The notes beneath the pieces are model-generated. The model saw nothing but the letters and a program-made list of their open reading frames with translations, had not been told where the DNA came from and did not search any database. DNA of 64,000 nucleotides, taken from Streptomyces asoensis. Lineage in GTDB: Bacteria > Actinomycetota > Actinomycetes > Streptomycetales > Streptomycetaceae. Made by a program: the position numbers and the translations under genes. The stretch covers positions 2,108,001-2,172,000 of the forward strand of contig NZ_CP049838.1 in NCBI RefSeq assembly GCF_013085465.1. Direction: 5' to 3'. The number at the start of each line of letters is the position of its first letter. Position 1 is the first letter of the stretch. Shown here one piece after another: positions 23,962-34,097 of this stretch.

Positions 23962-25740
23962 TCAGGCCTCCTTCGTCTCGACGGGGCCGGCGGCAGGGCC
24001 GCCGGGACGGCGGGTGCGGCGCAGCGGCGGCTGGGCACCCAGGCTCTTCGGGTCGAGGCCGGACCACTTGTGGCCGCTCGCGAAGAACTTCCGCCGAGCG
24101 ATGAGCGTCATCAGCGGCTTGGTGAAGAAGAAGACCACGACCACGTCCAGGACGGTGGTCAGGCCCAGTGTGAACGCGAAGCCCTGGACCTTGCCGACCG
24201 TGACGATGAAGAGCACCGCAGCGGCGAGGAACGACACGAAGTCGGAGACCAGGATGGTGCGCCGGGCACGCGGCCACGCCCGCTCGACGGCGGGGCGCAG
24301 GGTACGGCCCTCGCGGATCTCGTCCCGGACGCGTTCGAAGTACACGATGAACGAGTCCGCCGTGATGCCGATGGCGACGATGGCGCCACAGACGGCGGGC
24401 AGGTTCAGCGCGAAGCCGATGGCCGGGCCGAGCAGCGCCATGAGCACGTAGGTGAGGGCCGCGGAGACCAGCAGCGACGCGAGCGCGATCAGCGCCAGGC
24501 CGCGGTAGTAGGCCACCAGGTAGATCACGACCAGCAGGAGACCGATGGCGCCGGCCAGCAGACCGGCGTGCAGCTGGTCACCACCGAGCGCCGCCGTCAC
24601 CGTGGTCACGCTCTGCTCCTGGAAGGAGAGCGGGAGCGCACCGTAGGACAGCATGTTGGCGAGGCCCTGGGCCTCCTCCTGCGTGAAGCTGCCCGAGATC
24701 TGGGCCTGGCCGCCGGTGATGGAGTTCTGCACGAACGGGCTGGAGACGACGTTGCCGTCGAGCACGATGCCGAACTCGTTCTGCGGCTGGGTGTTCTGCG
24801 CGAGCTGGCCGGTGATGGTGGCGAACTTCTTGGCGCCGGACTTGTTGAAGTCCATGGTGACCTGCCAGCCGGCGGCGGTCTGCGTGTCGTAGACGGCCTG
24901 GGCCTTGTCGACCTCGGTGCCGTCGACGGCGGCCGGGCCGAGCAGGTACTTGTACCAGACCTTGTCGATCTCACCGCAGGCCACGGTCGTGTCCTCGGGC
25001 TTGACGCCCTCGCCGGCCTTGGCCCGGACCGACTCCTTGGAGCAGTCCAGGGCGGCGTACTTGGCCTGGAGCGCGGCGTCGTCCGCGGTGACGGCGGCGC
25101 CGCTGCTCGCGGAGGCCGACGGGCTGGCGGAAGAGCTCGCCTTGGCGCTGGCGGAGGCCGACGGGGTCGAGTCGGCCTTCAGCGCGTCGGTGACGGCGCG
25201 GCCCTGCGAGGTGGCGGAGGCCGACGGGGAGGACGAGGAGGTCGCCTTCTCACCCGTGCCGGAGGCGCTCGCCGAGGGGCTCGGAGAGGCACTGGAGGAG
25301 CCGCTCGGGGACGCGCTCGGCGAGGCGGCGGCGGAGCCGGTGGCCTCCTGGGCCAGGACCGGACGGAAGTACAGCTTGGCGGTGGTGCCGACCTGCTCCC
25401 GGGCCTTCTCCGAGTTGGTGCCCTTGGGGATGTTCACGATGATGTTGCGACTGCCCTGGGTCTGCACCTCCGCCTCGGAGACGCCCAGCCCGTTGACACG
25501 GCGGTTCATGATCTCGACCGCGGTGTCCATGTTGGCCTTGTTGATCGCTGATCCCTGGTCCGACTTCGCCTCCAGCGTGATGCTGGTACCGCCGGCAAGG
25601 TCGATGCCGAGACGCGGAGTGGTGTGACCGGAGGCGAACATGCCTGCGGTGAGCCCCACGATGGCGATCAGGATCAGGGCCAGCGAGCGCCCTGGCTTGC
25701 TCTGGGCACTCGCGCTCCGGCCCTTCTTAGGTGCTGCCAC
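23962..25740 (-). CDS. secD: protein translocase subunit SecD with Ser/Ala-rich insert
   Basis: 592 residues with a GTG start. The first helix (about 19-38) is followed by the hallmark LGIDLAGGTS and the P1 domain. Residues 134-217 are an insert of almost only Ser, Ala, Pro and Thr, placed within the extracytoplasmic domain. The six-helix SecD/F core follows (motif GFALNLPAVCGAIVAIGI, then DEIREG). Secreted SecD domains do not need such a linker, so it is probably a wall-spanning or flexible segment. Operon: yajC-secD-secF-apt. Confidence 0.97.
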   Translation of the reverse strand: MAAPKKGRSASAQSKPGRSLALILIAIVGLTAGMFASGHTTPRLGIDLAGGTSITLEAKSDQGSAINKANMDTAVEIMNRRVNGLGVSEAEVQTQGSRNIIVNIPKGTNSEKAREQVGTTAKLYFRPVLAQEATGSAAASPSASPSGSSSASPSPSASASGTGEKATSSSSPSASATSQGRAVTDALKADSTPSASASAKASSSASPSASASSGAAVTADDAALQAKYAALDCSKESVRAKAGEGVKPEDTTVACGEIDKVWYKYLLGPAAVDGTEVDKAQAVYDTQTAAGWQVTMDFNKSGAKKFATITGQLAQNTQPQNEFGIVLDGNVVSSPFVQNSITGGQAQISGSFTQEEAQGLANMLSYGALPLSFQEQSVTTVTAALGGDQLHAGLLAGAIGLLLVVIYLVAYYRGLALIALASLLVSAALTYVLMALLGPAIGFALNLPAVCGAIVAIGITADSFIVYFERVRDEIREGRTLRPAVERAWPRARRTILVSDFVSFLAAAVLFIVTVGKVQGFAFTLGLTTVLDVVVVFFFTKPLMTLIARRKFFASGHKWSGLDPKSLGAQPPLRRTRRPGGPAAGPVETKEA

Positions 25741-25874
25741 CTTCTCGTACTCCCTCTCGGGCCACCTCGCGCCGGGTCAGCGCGGCGGCGGCCATGACAT
25801 GGTGTCGGGATCCCCTGGCGAGATGCGCGTGCCCCGGCGCGGACGGGCGGGACCCGTGCGCGCCGGGGACGGGG

Positions 25875-26393
25875 CTACTTCTTCGCGTCGGAGTCGCCGT
25901 CGGTCTTCTTCGGCTCTTCGGCGGCCTCGGCCTGCTCGGCGTCGGCGTCCTTCTCCTGCACCTCGTCGGTCGCGTCCTTCTTGCCGAGGTCGACGGCCTT
26001 GTCGTCGGAGGCGGCGGCAGCGTCGTCGACGGAGTCGTCGGTCTCGGCGGACTCGGTGAGGGAGGAGGCGTCGTCCGGGACGACGTCGGAGTCGGACTTC
26101 AGGTCGTGCTCGATGCCGTGGACGATGCGGTTGTACTCGTCGTCGGTCAGGACGGCACCGATGGAGTTCTTCGCGAAGAGCAGGTCGACGCCCGGACCGG
26201 CGTCGAGGAGGACCGTGTCCTCGTTGACCTCCTTCACCGTCGCGTACATGCCCCCGATGGTGCGGACACCACTGCCGGGCTGCATGTCGTTTCGCATGGC
26301 GGCGGCCTGCTGCTGCTTCTTCTTGGCCGACCGGGTCATCAGGAACATGGCCCCGATGAGCACGATGAACGGGAGGAGGGTCACAGGACTCAC
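25875..26393 (-). CDS. yajC: preprotein translocase accessory subunit YajC
   Basis: 172 residues from the GTG at 26393. One N-terminal transmembrane helix (about 4-20), then the conserved YajC cytosolic part (KKKQQQAAAMRNDMQPGSGVRTIGGMYATV). The C-terminal 90 residues are a very acidic tail (Asp/Glu/Ala repeats), longer than in E. coli YajC at 110 residues. A 134-nt gap separates it from secD. Confidence 0.94.
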   Translation of the reverse strand: MSPVTLLPFIVLIGAMFLMTRSAKKKQQQAAAMRNDMQPGSGVRTIGGMYATVKEVNEDTVLLDAGPGVDLLFAKNSIGAVLTDDEYNRIVHGIEHDLKSDSDVVPDDASSLTESAETDDSVDDAAAASDDKAVDLGKKDATDEVQEKDADAEQAEAAEEPKKTDGDSDAKK

Positions 26394-26568
26394 GGGACGG
26401 ACTTCCTTCGGACGACCGCGATGGTGGAGCGGCCTGTTGGATGGGGGTTGTGTGCTGCCGACAACGGCGGCATCGGCGGAGTCTAAGCGAGTCCGCGCGC
26501 ATGGAACAACGCTCAGCATGGCACCTGGGTTCCTGACCCGGCCAACACCTCCGCCGCAGTCCTCCGCG

Positions 26569-27627
26569 TCACGCCCCGAACAGGTCCTGTTGTCCACTTC
26601 CCTGAGCCGGGGTGAGGCCGAGGTGCGCCCACGCGGCCGGGGTCGCCACCCGCCCTCGAGGGGTACGGGCGAGCAGTCCCTCCCTCACCAGGAAGGGCTC
26701 GGCCACCTCTTCCACGGTCTCACGCTCCTCCCCCACCGCCACGGCGAGGGTGGACAGACCGACCGGGCCGCCGCCGAACAGCTTCAGCAGGGCCTCCAGG
26801 ACCCCGCGGTCGAGACGGTCCAGGCCGCGGCCGTCCACCTCGTAGACCTTCAGCGCGGCCTCCGCGATCGCGCGGGTGATCCTCCCGTCGGCCTTGACCT
26901 GCGCGTAGTCGCGTACGCGGCGCAGCAGGCGGTTGGCGATCCGGGGGGTGCCGCGGGAGCGGCCGGCGATCTCGGCGGCGCCGTCGGTGTCGATCTCCAC
27001 GTCGAGGAGGTCCGCGGAGCGGTGGATGACGCGCTGGAGTTCGGCTGGCTCGTAGAACTCCATGTGCGCCGTGAAACCGAAGCGGTCGCGCAGCGGGGGC
27101 GGCAGCAGGCCCGCGCGCGTGGTGGCGCCGACCAGCGTGAACGGGGGCAGCTCGAGCGGGATGGCGGTGGCGCCGGGGCCCTTGCCGACGATGACGTCGA
27201 CGCGGAAGTCCTCCATCGCCATGTAGAGCATCTCCTCGGCCGGCCGCGACATGCGGTGGATCTCGTCGAGGAAGAGGACCTCGCCCTCCTGGAGGGAGGA
27301 GAGGATCGCCGCGAGATCGCCCGCGTGCTGGATGGCGGGGCCGCTGGTGATGCGGATCGGGGCGCCCATCTCGGCGGCGATGATCATCGAGAGGGTGGTC
27401 TTGCCGAGGCCCGGGGCACCGGAGAGCAGTACGTGGTCGGCGGTGGCGCCACGCGCGCGTGCGGCGCGCAGGACGAGGTCGAGCTGTTCGCGGACCTTCT
27501 CCTGGCCGATGAACTCGCCCAGGTCCTTGGGGCGCAGCGCTGCCTCGACGGCCTGGTCCTCACGGTCGGCGACAGAGCCGACCAACCGCTCCGGGGCGGT
27601 CTCTTCGGTCGTGTCGTCCCAGTTCAC
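26569..27627 (-). CDS. ruvB: Holliday junction branch migration ATPase RuvB
   Basis: 352 residues, GTG start. Hexameric motor that drives branch migration with RuvA. Walker [12 protein letters not shown] and Walker [12 protein letters not shown], with sensor and arginine-finger segments ([18 protein letters not shown]). C-terminal winged-helix domain intact. It follows ruvA by 11 nt; ruvC-ruvA-ruvB form one unit. Confidence 0.97.
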   Translation of the reverse strand: MNWDDTTEETAPERLVGSVADREDQAVEAALRPKDLGEFIGQEKVREQLDLVLRAARARGATADHVLLSGAPGLGKTTLSMIIAAEMGAPIRITSGPAIQHAGDLAAILSSLQEGEVLFLDEIHRMSRPAEEMLYMAMEDFRVDVIVGKGPGATAIPLELPPFTLVGATTRAGLLPPPLRDRFGFTAHMEFYEPAELQRVIHRSADLLDVEIDTDGAAEIAGRSRGTPRIANRLLRRVRDYAQVKADGRITRAIAEAALKVYEVDGRGLDRLDRGVLEALLKLFGGGPVGLSTLAVAVGEERETVEEVAEPFLVREGLLARTPRGRVATPAAWAHLGLTPAQGSGQQDLFGA

Positions 27628-27638
27628 TGACGTCTCTC

Positions 27639-28244
27639 CTAGCGGGCGCGGTTCAGGGTCTGAAGGGCGGCCTTCAGGAGGTGGCCCACCTGGGGCGCGC
27701 CGTCCGCGGCCTCGGCCTGCGGGGTCACGGCGGCGACCGCCTCGTCGGCCTCGCGGGTCGCGTAGCCGAGGCCGATCAGGGCGGCGTGCAGCTGGTCGCG
27801 CCAGCCGCTGGTGACCGGTGCGCCGACCACGGGGGCGCCGAGCGGCTCACCCAAGCGGTCCTTCAGTTCCAGCAGCAGCTTCTGGGCGCCCTTCTTGCCG
27901 ATGCCCGGCACCGCGATGAGGGCCTTCTCGTCACCCGTGGCCACCGCGCGGCGCAGGGCGTCCGGCGCGTGGACCGCCAGCATGGCCTGGGCGAGCCGGG
28001 GGCCCACCCCGCTCGCCGTCTGGAGCAGCTCGAAGACCTGGCGCTCGTCGTCGTCCACGAAGCCGTACAGGGTCAGCGAGTCCTCCCGTACGACGAGGGA
28101 GGTGGCGAGCTTGGCCGACCGGCCGAGCCGGAGCGTGGACAGCGTGTTCGGCGAGCACTGGATGGCCATGCCCACGCCACCCACCTCGACCACGGCGGTG
28201 TCGGGAGCGAGTGCGGCGACGGTGCCGCTGACGAAGGCGATCAT
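27639..28244 (-). CDS. ruvA: Holliday junction DNA helicase subunit RuvA
   Basis: 201 residues from the ATG at 28244. Tetramer that holds the four-way junction. N-terminal OB fold ([10 protein letters not shown] to about 62), helix-hairpin-helix motifs around residues 70-135 ([14 protein letters not shown] and [16 protein letters not shown]) and a C-terminal RuvB-binding domain. Overlaps ruvC by 4 nt (ATGA). Confidence 0.97.
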   Translation of the reverse strand: MIAFVSGTVAALAPDTAVVEVGGVGMAIQCSPNTLSTLRLGRSAKLATSLVVREDSLTLYGFVDDDERQVFELLQTASGVGPRLAQAMLAVHAPDALRRAVATGDEKALIAVPGIGKKGAQKLLLELKDRLGEPLGAPVVGAPVTSGWRDQLHAALIGLGYATREADEAVAAVTPQAEAADGAPQVGHLLKAALQTLNRAR

Positions 28245-28789
28245 GCCGTACGGCCTTTCGGTGTCGTCTGTGCTGTGGCCGTGTGCAGGGCGACGGCCCG
28301 CTGGAGTCGGTTCTGCGCGGGGCCGCGCCAGATGTGGCAGATGGCGAGCGCGAGGGCGTCGGCGGCGTCGGCGGGCTTGGGCGGCGCGTCGAGCCGCAGC
28401 AGGCGCGTGACCATCGCGCCGATCTGGGCCTTGTCCGCGCGCCCGCTGCCGGTGACGGCGGCCTTGACCTCGCTCGGGGTGTGCAGGGCGACGGGGATGC
28501 CGCGGCGGGCGGCGCACAGCATCGCGACGGCGCTGGCCTGGGCGGTGCCCATGGCCGTGCTGACGTTGTGCTGGCTGAACACCCGCTCCACGGCGACGTA
28601 TTCGGGGCGGTACTCGTCGAGCCACCGCTCCATGCCCTGTTCGATGCCGACGAGGCGCTGCCCCAACTCGGCGTCCGCGGGCGTCCGTACGACACCCACG
28701 CCGAGCATGGTGAGCGGCCGGCCCGCGACCCCCTCGACGACACCGACGCCGCATCGCGTCAGTCCGGGGTCCACCCCCAATACCCGCAC
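28241..28789 (-). CDS. ruvC: Holliday junction resolvase RuvC
   Basis: 182 residues, GTG start (GTGCGGGTATTGG). RNase H-fold endonuclease that resolves junctions. The first catalytic Asp lies in [12 protein letters not shown], the Glu in VAVERVF, and the last acidic pair in [15 protein letters not shown]. Promoter-proximal gene of ruvCAB. Its end overlaps ruvA. Confidence 0.97.
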   Translation of the reverse strand: MRVLGVDPGLTRCGVGVVEGVAGRPLTMLGVGVVRTPADAELGQRLVGIEQGMERWLDEYRPEYVAVERVFSQHNVSTAMGTAQASAVAMLCAARRGIPVALHTPSEVKAAVTGSGRADKAQIGAMVTRLLRLDAPPKPADAADALALAICHIWRGPAQNRLQRAVALHTATAQTTPKGRTA

Positions 28790-28881
28790 GCGCCTTCCCC
28801 TCTTCGCGGCTGAACCGTCGCTGCGGTCCGTGGCCGGTGATCTCTGACTCTCGCCAGGCTATCCGCTGCCACCGACAACGA

Positions 28882-28917
28882 CGTCGGGCCGGTAGGACGT
28901 GTCCCACCGGCCCGACG
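28882..28917 (-). terminator. terminator between yebC-type gene and ruvC
   Basis: A 12-bp perfect stem (CGTCGGGCCGGT and complement) continues through an inner GGAC/GTCC stem to a 2-nt apex. It begins 24 nt after the YebC-family stop codon, so it isolates the ruv transcript from the upstream gene. Confidence 0.85.
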
Positions 28918-28940
28918 GATCCGCTCAGTTCGCGGCGGCG

Positions 28941-29693
28941 CTACGCGTCGACCTTCTCCATGACCTCGTCGCTGACGTCGAAGTTGGCGAAGACGTTCTG
29001 CACGTCGTCGCTGTCCTCGAGCGCGTCGATCAGCCTGAAGATCTTCCTCGCGCCCTCCTCGTCCAGCTCGACCTGCATGGTCGGGACGAAGTTGGCCTCG
29101 GCGGAGTCGTAGTCGATGCCGGCTTCCTGGAGGGCGGTGCGGACCGCGACCAGGTCGGTGGCCTCGGACAGGACCTCGAAGGACTCACCGAGGTCGTTGA
29201 CCTCCTCGGCGCCCGCGTCGAGGACCGCGCCGAGCACGTCGTCCTCGGCCAGCTCACCCTTGGGGACGATGACGACGCCCTTGCGGTTGAAGAGGTACGA
29301 CACCGAGCCCGGGTCGGCCATGGAGCCGCCGTTGCGGGTCATGGCGACGCGGACGTCGGAGGCGGCGCGGTTGCGGTTGTCGGTGAGGCACTCGATGAGC
29401 ACCGCGACGCCGTTCGGGCCGTAGCCCTCGTACATGATCGTCTCGTAGTCGGCGCCACCGGCCTCGAGACCGGCGCCGCGCTTCACCGCGGAGTCGATGT
29501 TCTTGTTCGGGACCGAGCTCTTCTTGGCCTTCTGAATGGCGTCGAACAGCGTCGGGTTGCCGGACACGTCCGCGCCACCGGTACGGGCCGCGACTTCGAT
29601 GTTCTTGATCATCTTCGCGAAGAGCTTGCCGCGCTTGGCGTCGATCACGGCCTTCTTGTGCTTCGTCGTAGCCCATTTAGAGTGGCCGGACAT
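28941..29693 (-). CDS. YebC/PmpR-family regulator
   Basis: 250 residues, the family's usual length. Starts with [14 protein letters not shown], which is the conserved signature, followed by the three-domain YebC fold; the C-terminal part is acidic. Members act as transcriptional regulators or, in some bacteria, as factors that help ribosomes through proline-rich stretches. The adjacency to ruvC is widely conserved. Nothing here separates the two proposed roles. Confidence 0.95.
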   Translation of the reverse strand: MSGHSKWATTKHKKAVIDAKRGKLFAKMIKNIEVAARTGGADVSGNPTLFDAIQKAKKSSVPNKNIDSAVKRGAGLEAGGADYETIMYEGYGPNGVAVLIECLTDNRNRAASDVRVAMTRNGGSMADPGSVSYLFNRKGVVIVPKGELAEDDVLGAVLDAGAEEVNDLGESFEVLSEATDLVAVRTALQEAGIDYDSAEANFVPTMQVELDEEGARKIFRLIDALEDSDDVQNVFANFDVSDEVMEKVDA

Positions 29694-29767
29694 CTGCCTG
29701 TCTCCTTCGCGTAACCCAACCTGGACGAACTCCCCGGGCCTGCGGAGCCTGAGGGGACCCCCAGATC

Positions 29768-30379
29768 CTACAAGGACTCCGCTGACCGGTTCGCGCGCAC
29801 CATGTCGACGAACAGGGCGTGCACACGGTGGTCGCCGGTCAGTTCCGGGTGGAACGACGTGGCGAGCGCGTTGCCCTGGCGGACCGCGACGATGTGGCCC
29901 TCGTGCTCGGCCAGCACCTCGGTCGCGGCACCGACGGACTCGACCCAGGGGGCGCGGATGAAGACGCCCTCCACCGGATCGCCCGCGATGCCGTTCACGT
30001 CGAGGGCGGCCTCGAAGGACTCGTTCTGTCGTCCGAACGCGTTGCGGCGCACGATCATGTCGATGCCGCCGACGGTCTCCTGGCCCGAGCGCGGGTCGAG
30101 GATCTTGTCGGCGAGCATGATCATGCCCGCGCAGGTCCCGTAGACGGGCATTCCGGCCCGCACGCGCGCGCGGAGGGGCTCCATCACGCCGAAGAGGACG
30201 GCCAGCTTGGAGATGGTGGTCGACTCACCGCCGGGGATGACGAGACCGTCGACCTCGGCGAGTTCCTCGGGCCGCCGCACCGGCCTGGCCACGGCGTCGG
30301 CCGCGGCCAGGGCGATGAGGTGCTCCCGGACGTCGCCCTGGAGTGCAAGGACGCCTATGACAGGGGCTTCGTGGCTCAT
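29768..30379 (-). CDS. pdxT: pyridoxal 5'-phosphate synthase glutaminase subunit
   Basis: 203 residues. Releases ammonia from glutamine for PdxS. The class I glutaminase triad is present: nucleophilic Cys in [10 protein letters not shown] and the His/Glu pair in [19 protein letters not shown] is the family motif. Starts 8 nt after pdxS and is translated from its own ATG. Confidence 0.97.
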   Translation of the reverse strand: MSHEAPVIGVLALQGDVREHLIALAAADAVARPVRRPEELAEVDGLVIPGGESTTISKLAVLFGVMEPLRARVRAGMPVYGTCAGMIMLADKILDPRSGQETVGGIDMIVRRNAFGRQNESFEAALDVNGIAGDPVEGVFIRAPWVESVGAATEVLAEHEGHIVAVRQGNALATSFHPELTGDHRVHALFVDMVRANRSAESL

Positions 30380-30387
30380 GGGAGTGG

Positions 30388-31299
30388 TTACCAGCCGCGG
30401 TTGGCGTAGCGCTCGGCCTCGGGCAGGGTGTCGCAGTTGATGCCGACCATGGCCTCGCCCAGGTTCCGGGAGGCGTCCGCGATGATCTTCGGGTCGTCGT
30501 AGAAGGTGGTGGCCTTCACGATGGCGGCGGCGCGCTTGGCCGGGTCACCGGACTTGAAGATGCCGGAGCCGACGAAGACGCCCTCGGCTCCGAGCTGGCG
30601 CATCAGCGCGGCGTCGGCCGGGGTCGCCACGCCACCGGCGGAGAACAGCACCACGGGGAGCTTGCCGAGCTCGGCGACCTCCTTGACCAGCTCGTACGGG
30701 GCACGCAGGTCCTTGGCGGCGGCGTACAGCTCGTTGTTGTCGAAGCCGCGCAGCCGGGCGATCTCGTTCTTGATCTGGCGCAGGTGACGGACGGCCTCGA
30801 CGACGTTGCCGGTGCCGGCCTCGCCCTTGGAGCGGATCATCGCGGCGCCCTCGGCGATGCGGCGCAGGGCCTCGCCCAGGTTGGTGGCACCACAGACGAA
30901 GGGGGTGGTGAACGCCCACTTGTCGGAGTGGTTGACCTCGTCGGCCGGAGTGAGGACCTCGGACTCGTCGATGTAGTCGACGCCGAGCGACTGGAGGACC
31001 TGGGCCTCGACGAAGTGGCCGATCCGGGACTTCGCCATCACCGGGATGGAGACCGCCTCGATGATCTCCTCGATCATGTTGGGGTCCGACATCCGGGCCA
31101 CGCCGCCGTCCTTGCGGATGTCGGCCGGGACCCGCTCCAGCGCCATGACGGCGACGGCGCCCGCGTCCTCGGCGATCTTCGCCTGCTCGGCGTTGACCAC
31201 GTCCATGATCACGCCGCCCTTGAGCTGCTCGGCCATACCGCGCTTCACGCGCGCGGTGCCGGTCTCGGGGGTCTGGTTTTCGGAGATCGTGCTGGACAC
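30388..31299 (-). CDS. pdxS: pyridoxal 5'-phosphate synthase lyase subunit
   Basis: 303 residues, GTG start with GAGGT upstream. Builds PLP from ribose 5-phosphate, glyceraldehyde 3-phosphate and ammonia (DXP-independent route). The TIM-barrel motifs [20 protein letters not shown] and [14 protein letters not shown] are intact, and the active-site Lys in MAKSRIGHF is present. First gene of pdxST. Confidence 0.98.
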   Translation of the reverse strand: MSSTISENQTPETGTARVKRGMAEQLKGGVIMDVVNAEQAKIAEDAGAVAVMALERVPADIRKDGGVARMSDPNMIEEIIEAVSIPVMAKSRIGHFVEAQVLQSLGVDYIDESEVLTPADEVNHSDKWAFTTPFVCGATNLGEALRRIAEGAAMIRSKGEAGTGNVVEAVRHLRQIKNEIARLRGFDNNELYAAAKDLRAPYELVKEVAELGKLPVVLFSAGGVATPADAALMRQLGAEGVFVGSGIFKSGDPAKRAAAIVKATTFYDDPKIIADASRNLGEAMVGINCDTLPEAERYANRGW

Positions 31300-31428
31300 G
31301 GGGTGACCTCACTCGTAGGAAAAGGGGGCTTCGGCAGCAACGAGGAAACGCGAGTGGACCAGTCCACAGCAAGGGCCAATGGAAAGCCCGTGGATCCTTT
31401 TCGGCCGATCATGCCGTCGGCCATGGGT

Positions 31429-31980
31429 TCAGGCCGCGCGGTCCGCGAGGGCGGGTGGCGGTTCGTCGTCCATCTCGAACGCCAACGGGAACGGGGCGTG
31501 GCCGGCCAGCCGGAACCAGCGGACCTTGCGGTGCTGGCGCAGTCTGCGGACCGCGCCCACGGCGTCGTTGTGGAAGCGGCGGGCCATGGGGACCCGGCGG
31601 ACTGCCTCGGTGAGCTCACGGGCCGCCGCGTCTCCGCCGGGCGCCTCGCGTACGACGTCCAGTTGCCGCGCGTCCTCGAAGACGGCCCGCAGGGCCTGGC
31701 TGAGATCGCTCTCGGCGACCTCCCGCTGCTCCTCCTCAGCCTGCCGCGCCGCGTGCGCGGCCTCGTACAGGACGATCGAGGCGGCAGGGTCGAGCACCTT
31801 GGAGGTGGCCAGCTCCTGGGCCACGGACGCCCGGCGCAGCAGCTGTGCGTCCAGCGCGGCGCGGGCGGCGTCGATACGGGCGTGCAGCCGGTCCAGCCGT
31901 CCCGCCGTCCAGCTCAGGTACAGGCCGATCGCGACGAGAACGACCAGGGTCCAGATCAGGGTTGCGGTCACGGGCGGCAA
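31429..31980 (-). CDS. LemA-like single-pass membrane protein
   Basis: 183 residues. One N-terminal helix (about 5-24) then an all-helical domain. The RLDRLHARIDAARAALDAQLLRR segment and the late RRFHNDAVGAVRRLRQHR segment parallel the LemA fold, where similar patterns define the four-helix bundle. The most upstream start is TTG at 31980; a GTG three codons in is equally possible, and neither has a clear ribosome-binding site. Function unknown. It follows the PIM lipid genes by about 30 nt and may share their transcript. Confidence 0.85.
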   Translation of the reverse strand: MPPVTATLIWTLVVLVAIGLYLSWTAGRLDRLHARIDAARAALDAQLLRRASVAQELATSKVLDPAASIVLYEAAHAARQAEEEQREVAESDLSQALRAVFEDARQLDVVREAPGGDAAARELTEAVRRVPMARRFHNDAVGAVRRLRQHRKVRWFRLAGHAPFPLAFEMDDEPPPALADRAA

Positions 31981-32013
31981 GGCTACCCGTGACCTTCACG
32001 GCGGCGGGGCGGG

Positions 32014-33183
32014 TCAGTCCCGCGCCAGTCCGAGCCGGGCCCGCAGACCCGCCGATCCCCGGTCGTCGTCGGCCGCCACCGCCGCCGCGCCGGCCGTCAC
32101 CGTCTCGTACACCGACAGGATGTCCGCGCCGACGGTCGACCAGTCGAAGCGGCGTACGTGCGCGCTGCCCCGCTCCCGCAGCCCGGCTCGGCGCTCCGGG
32201 TCGCCCAGGAGCCGTACCGCCGCCTCGGCCAGGGCGTCCGCGTCCTCGTTGGCGAACAGCTCGCCGGCCGCTCCCTGGTCGAGGACCTGGGCGAAGGCGT
32301 CCAGGTCGGAGGCGAGCACCGGGGCCCCGGCCGACATGGCCTCGACGAGGATGATGCCGAAGCTCTCACCGCCGGTGTTGGGCGCGACGTACAGGTCGAC
32401 GCTGCGCAGGAAGCGCGCCTTGTCCTCGTCGCTGATCATGCCGAGGAACTCCACACGCGCGTGCAGCTCCTTCGGCAGGTTCTCCACCGCCTCCTTCTCG
32501 TCGCCGCGGCCGGCGACCAGCAGCCGGGCGTTCGGGCGCTCGGCGAAGATCTTCGGCAGCGCCCCCATCAGCACGGGCAGGCCCTTGCGGGGCTCGTCGA
32601 TGCGCCCGACGAAGCCGATCGTGTCGCCCTGCCACTCGGGGTTGGGCTCGGCCTTGGCGAAGAAGTCGACGTCGACGCCGTTGGGGATGACGACCGCGTC
32701 CCCGCCGAGGTGCTCCACCAGCGTGCGCCGGGCGTACTCGCTCACCGCGATCCGCGCGCTGATCTTCTCCAGGGCGGCCTGGAGGATGGAGTACGCGGCG
32801 ATCATGGCGCGCGAGCGCGGGTTGGACGTGTGGAAGGTGGCCACGATCGGGCCCGAGGCCGCCCAGCAGGTCAGCAGGCCGAGCGACGGCGAGGTCGGCT
32901 CGTGGATGTGGACGACGTCGAACGACCCGTCGTGCAGCCAGCGCCGCACGCGCGCGGCGGACAGGAAGCCGAAGTTGAGGCGCGCCACCGAGCCGTTGTA
33001 CGGCACCGGGACCGCGCGGCCGGCCGAGACGACGTACGGCGGCAGCGGGGTGTCGTCGTCGGCCGGGGCCAGGACGGACACCTCGTGGCCGAGCCGGATG
33101 AAGTACTCGGCGAGGTCGCGGATGTGGAACTGGACGCCGCCCGGCACATCCCAGGAGTACGGGCAGACGATGCCGATTCTCAC
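32014..33183 (-). CDS. pimA: phosphatidylinositol alpha-mannosyltransferase (PimA-type GT4)
   Basis: 389 residues, GTG start overlapping the acyltransferase stop (GTGA). GT-B glycosyltransferase: the N-terminal motif CPYSWDVPGGVQFHIRDL, the phosphosugar Lys/Arg region in VGRIDEPRKGLPVL, and the E-x7-E motif in ESFGIILVEAMSAG. Transfers mannose from GDP-Man to phosphatidylinositol at the inner leaflet. The order pgsA-acyltransferase-pimA matches the mycobacterial PIM cluster, which supports the assignment. Confidence 0.93.
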   Translation of the reverse strand: MRIGIVCPYSWDVPGGVQFHIRDLAEYFIRLGHEVSVLAPADDDTPLPPYVVSAGRAVPVPYNGSVARLNFGFLSAARVRRWLHDGSFDVVHIHEPTSPSLGLLTCWAASGPIVATFHTSNPRSRAMIAAYSILQAALEKISARIAVSEYARRTLVEHLGGDAVVIPNGVDVDFFAKAEPNPEWQGDTIGFVGRIDEPRKGLPVLMGALPKIFAERPNARLLVAGRGDEKEAVENLPKELHARVEFLGMISDEDKARFLRSVDLYVAPNTGGESFGIILVEAMSAGAPVLASDLDAFAQVLDQGAAGELFANEDADALAEAAVRLLGDPERRAGLRERGSAHVRRFDWSTVGADILSVYETVTAGAAAVAADDDRGSAGLRARLGLARD

Positions 33184-34097
33184 GCGGGGTCCCCGTCCGA
33201 CGGGCGGGGTTCCAGGTCCGCGAGCCACAACCGCTGCAACATGTGCCAGTCCTCCGGGTGGTCGGCGATGCCGGTGGCGAAGGCGTCTGCCAGCGACTGT
33301 GTCATGACAGACGTCTTCTCGGCCCGCGTACCTGACTGGGGTACCTCGACCGGGGGATGCACCCGGCCCCGCATGACGGGCGAGTCGTCGTACCAGAGCG
33401 TGACGGGGAGCAGCAGCGCGCCGGTCTGCTGGGCGAGCAGGGCGGGTCCGGCGGGCATCGTGGCGGTGTCCCCGAAGAAGTCCACCTCGACCCCGGAGGC
33501 GGACAGGTCGCGCTCGGCGACCAGGCAGACCAGCCCGCCGTCGCGCAGCCGCCGGGCCAGGGTCCCGAAGGCGGTACCGCCGCTGTGCGGCAGCACCTCC
33601 ATGCCGAGGCCCTCCCGGTAGGCGACGAACCGGTCGTACAGCGTCTCCGGCTTGAGGCGCTCGGCGACGGTGGTGAAGGGCGTCCGGAGCTCGGTGGTGA
33701 CCCAGGCGCCCGCCAGGTCCCAGTTGCCCATGTGCGGCAGGGCCAGGATGACGCCCCGGCCGGAGGCGATCCCGTCGGTCAGGTAGTGCACGTCCTTGAC
33801 GGCGAAACCGTTGCTGATGCGCTCGGCGCTCCAGGCCGGCAGCCGGAAGGACTCCATCCAGTACCGCAGATAGGAGCGCATCCCCGCGCGCGAGAGCTCG
33901 GCCAGGCGCTCGGGGCTCGCGTCCGGCACCACGCGCGCGTAGTTGCTCTCCAGCCGTCGCACACCCTTGCCGCGTCGCTTCCACGCGAGGTCGGCGACGG
34001 TGCGGCCGAGGCGTACGGCGACGGGCTCGGGGAGCTTCTTGACGGTGCTCCAGCCGAGGCCGTACAGCGCGTCGGTCAGGCGCTCCTGGGCGCTCAC
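33180..34097 (-). CDS. phosphatidylinositol mannoside acyltransferase (LpxL-like)
   Basis: 305 residues from the GTG at 34097. The catalytic H-x4-D motif is LPHMGNWD. It belongs to the LpxL/HtrB acyltransferase fold and, by position between pgsA and pimA, is the PIM acyltransferase (PatA type) that acylates the mannose of PIM. Both ends overlap their neighbours by 4 nt (GTGA), so the three genes are tightly coupled. The N-terminal helix is weakly hydrophobic. Confidence 0.92.
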   Translation of the reverse strand: MSAQERLTDALYGLGWSTVKKLPEPVAVRLGRTVADLAWKRRGKGVRRLESNYARVVPDASPERLAELSRAGMRSYLRYWMESFRLPAWSAERISNGFAVKDVHYLTDGIASGRGVILALPHMGNWDLAGAWVTTELRTPFTTVAERLKPETLYDRFVAYREGLGMEVLPHSGGTAFGTLARRLRDGGLVCLVAERDLSASGVEVDFFGDTATMPAGPALLAQQTGALLLPVTLWYDDSPVMRGRVHPPVEVPQSGTRAEKTSVMTQSLADAFATGIADHPEDWHMLQRLWLADLEPRPSDGDPA

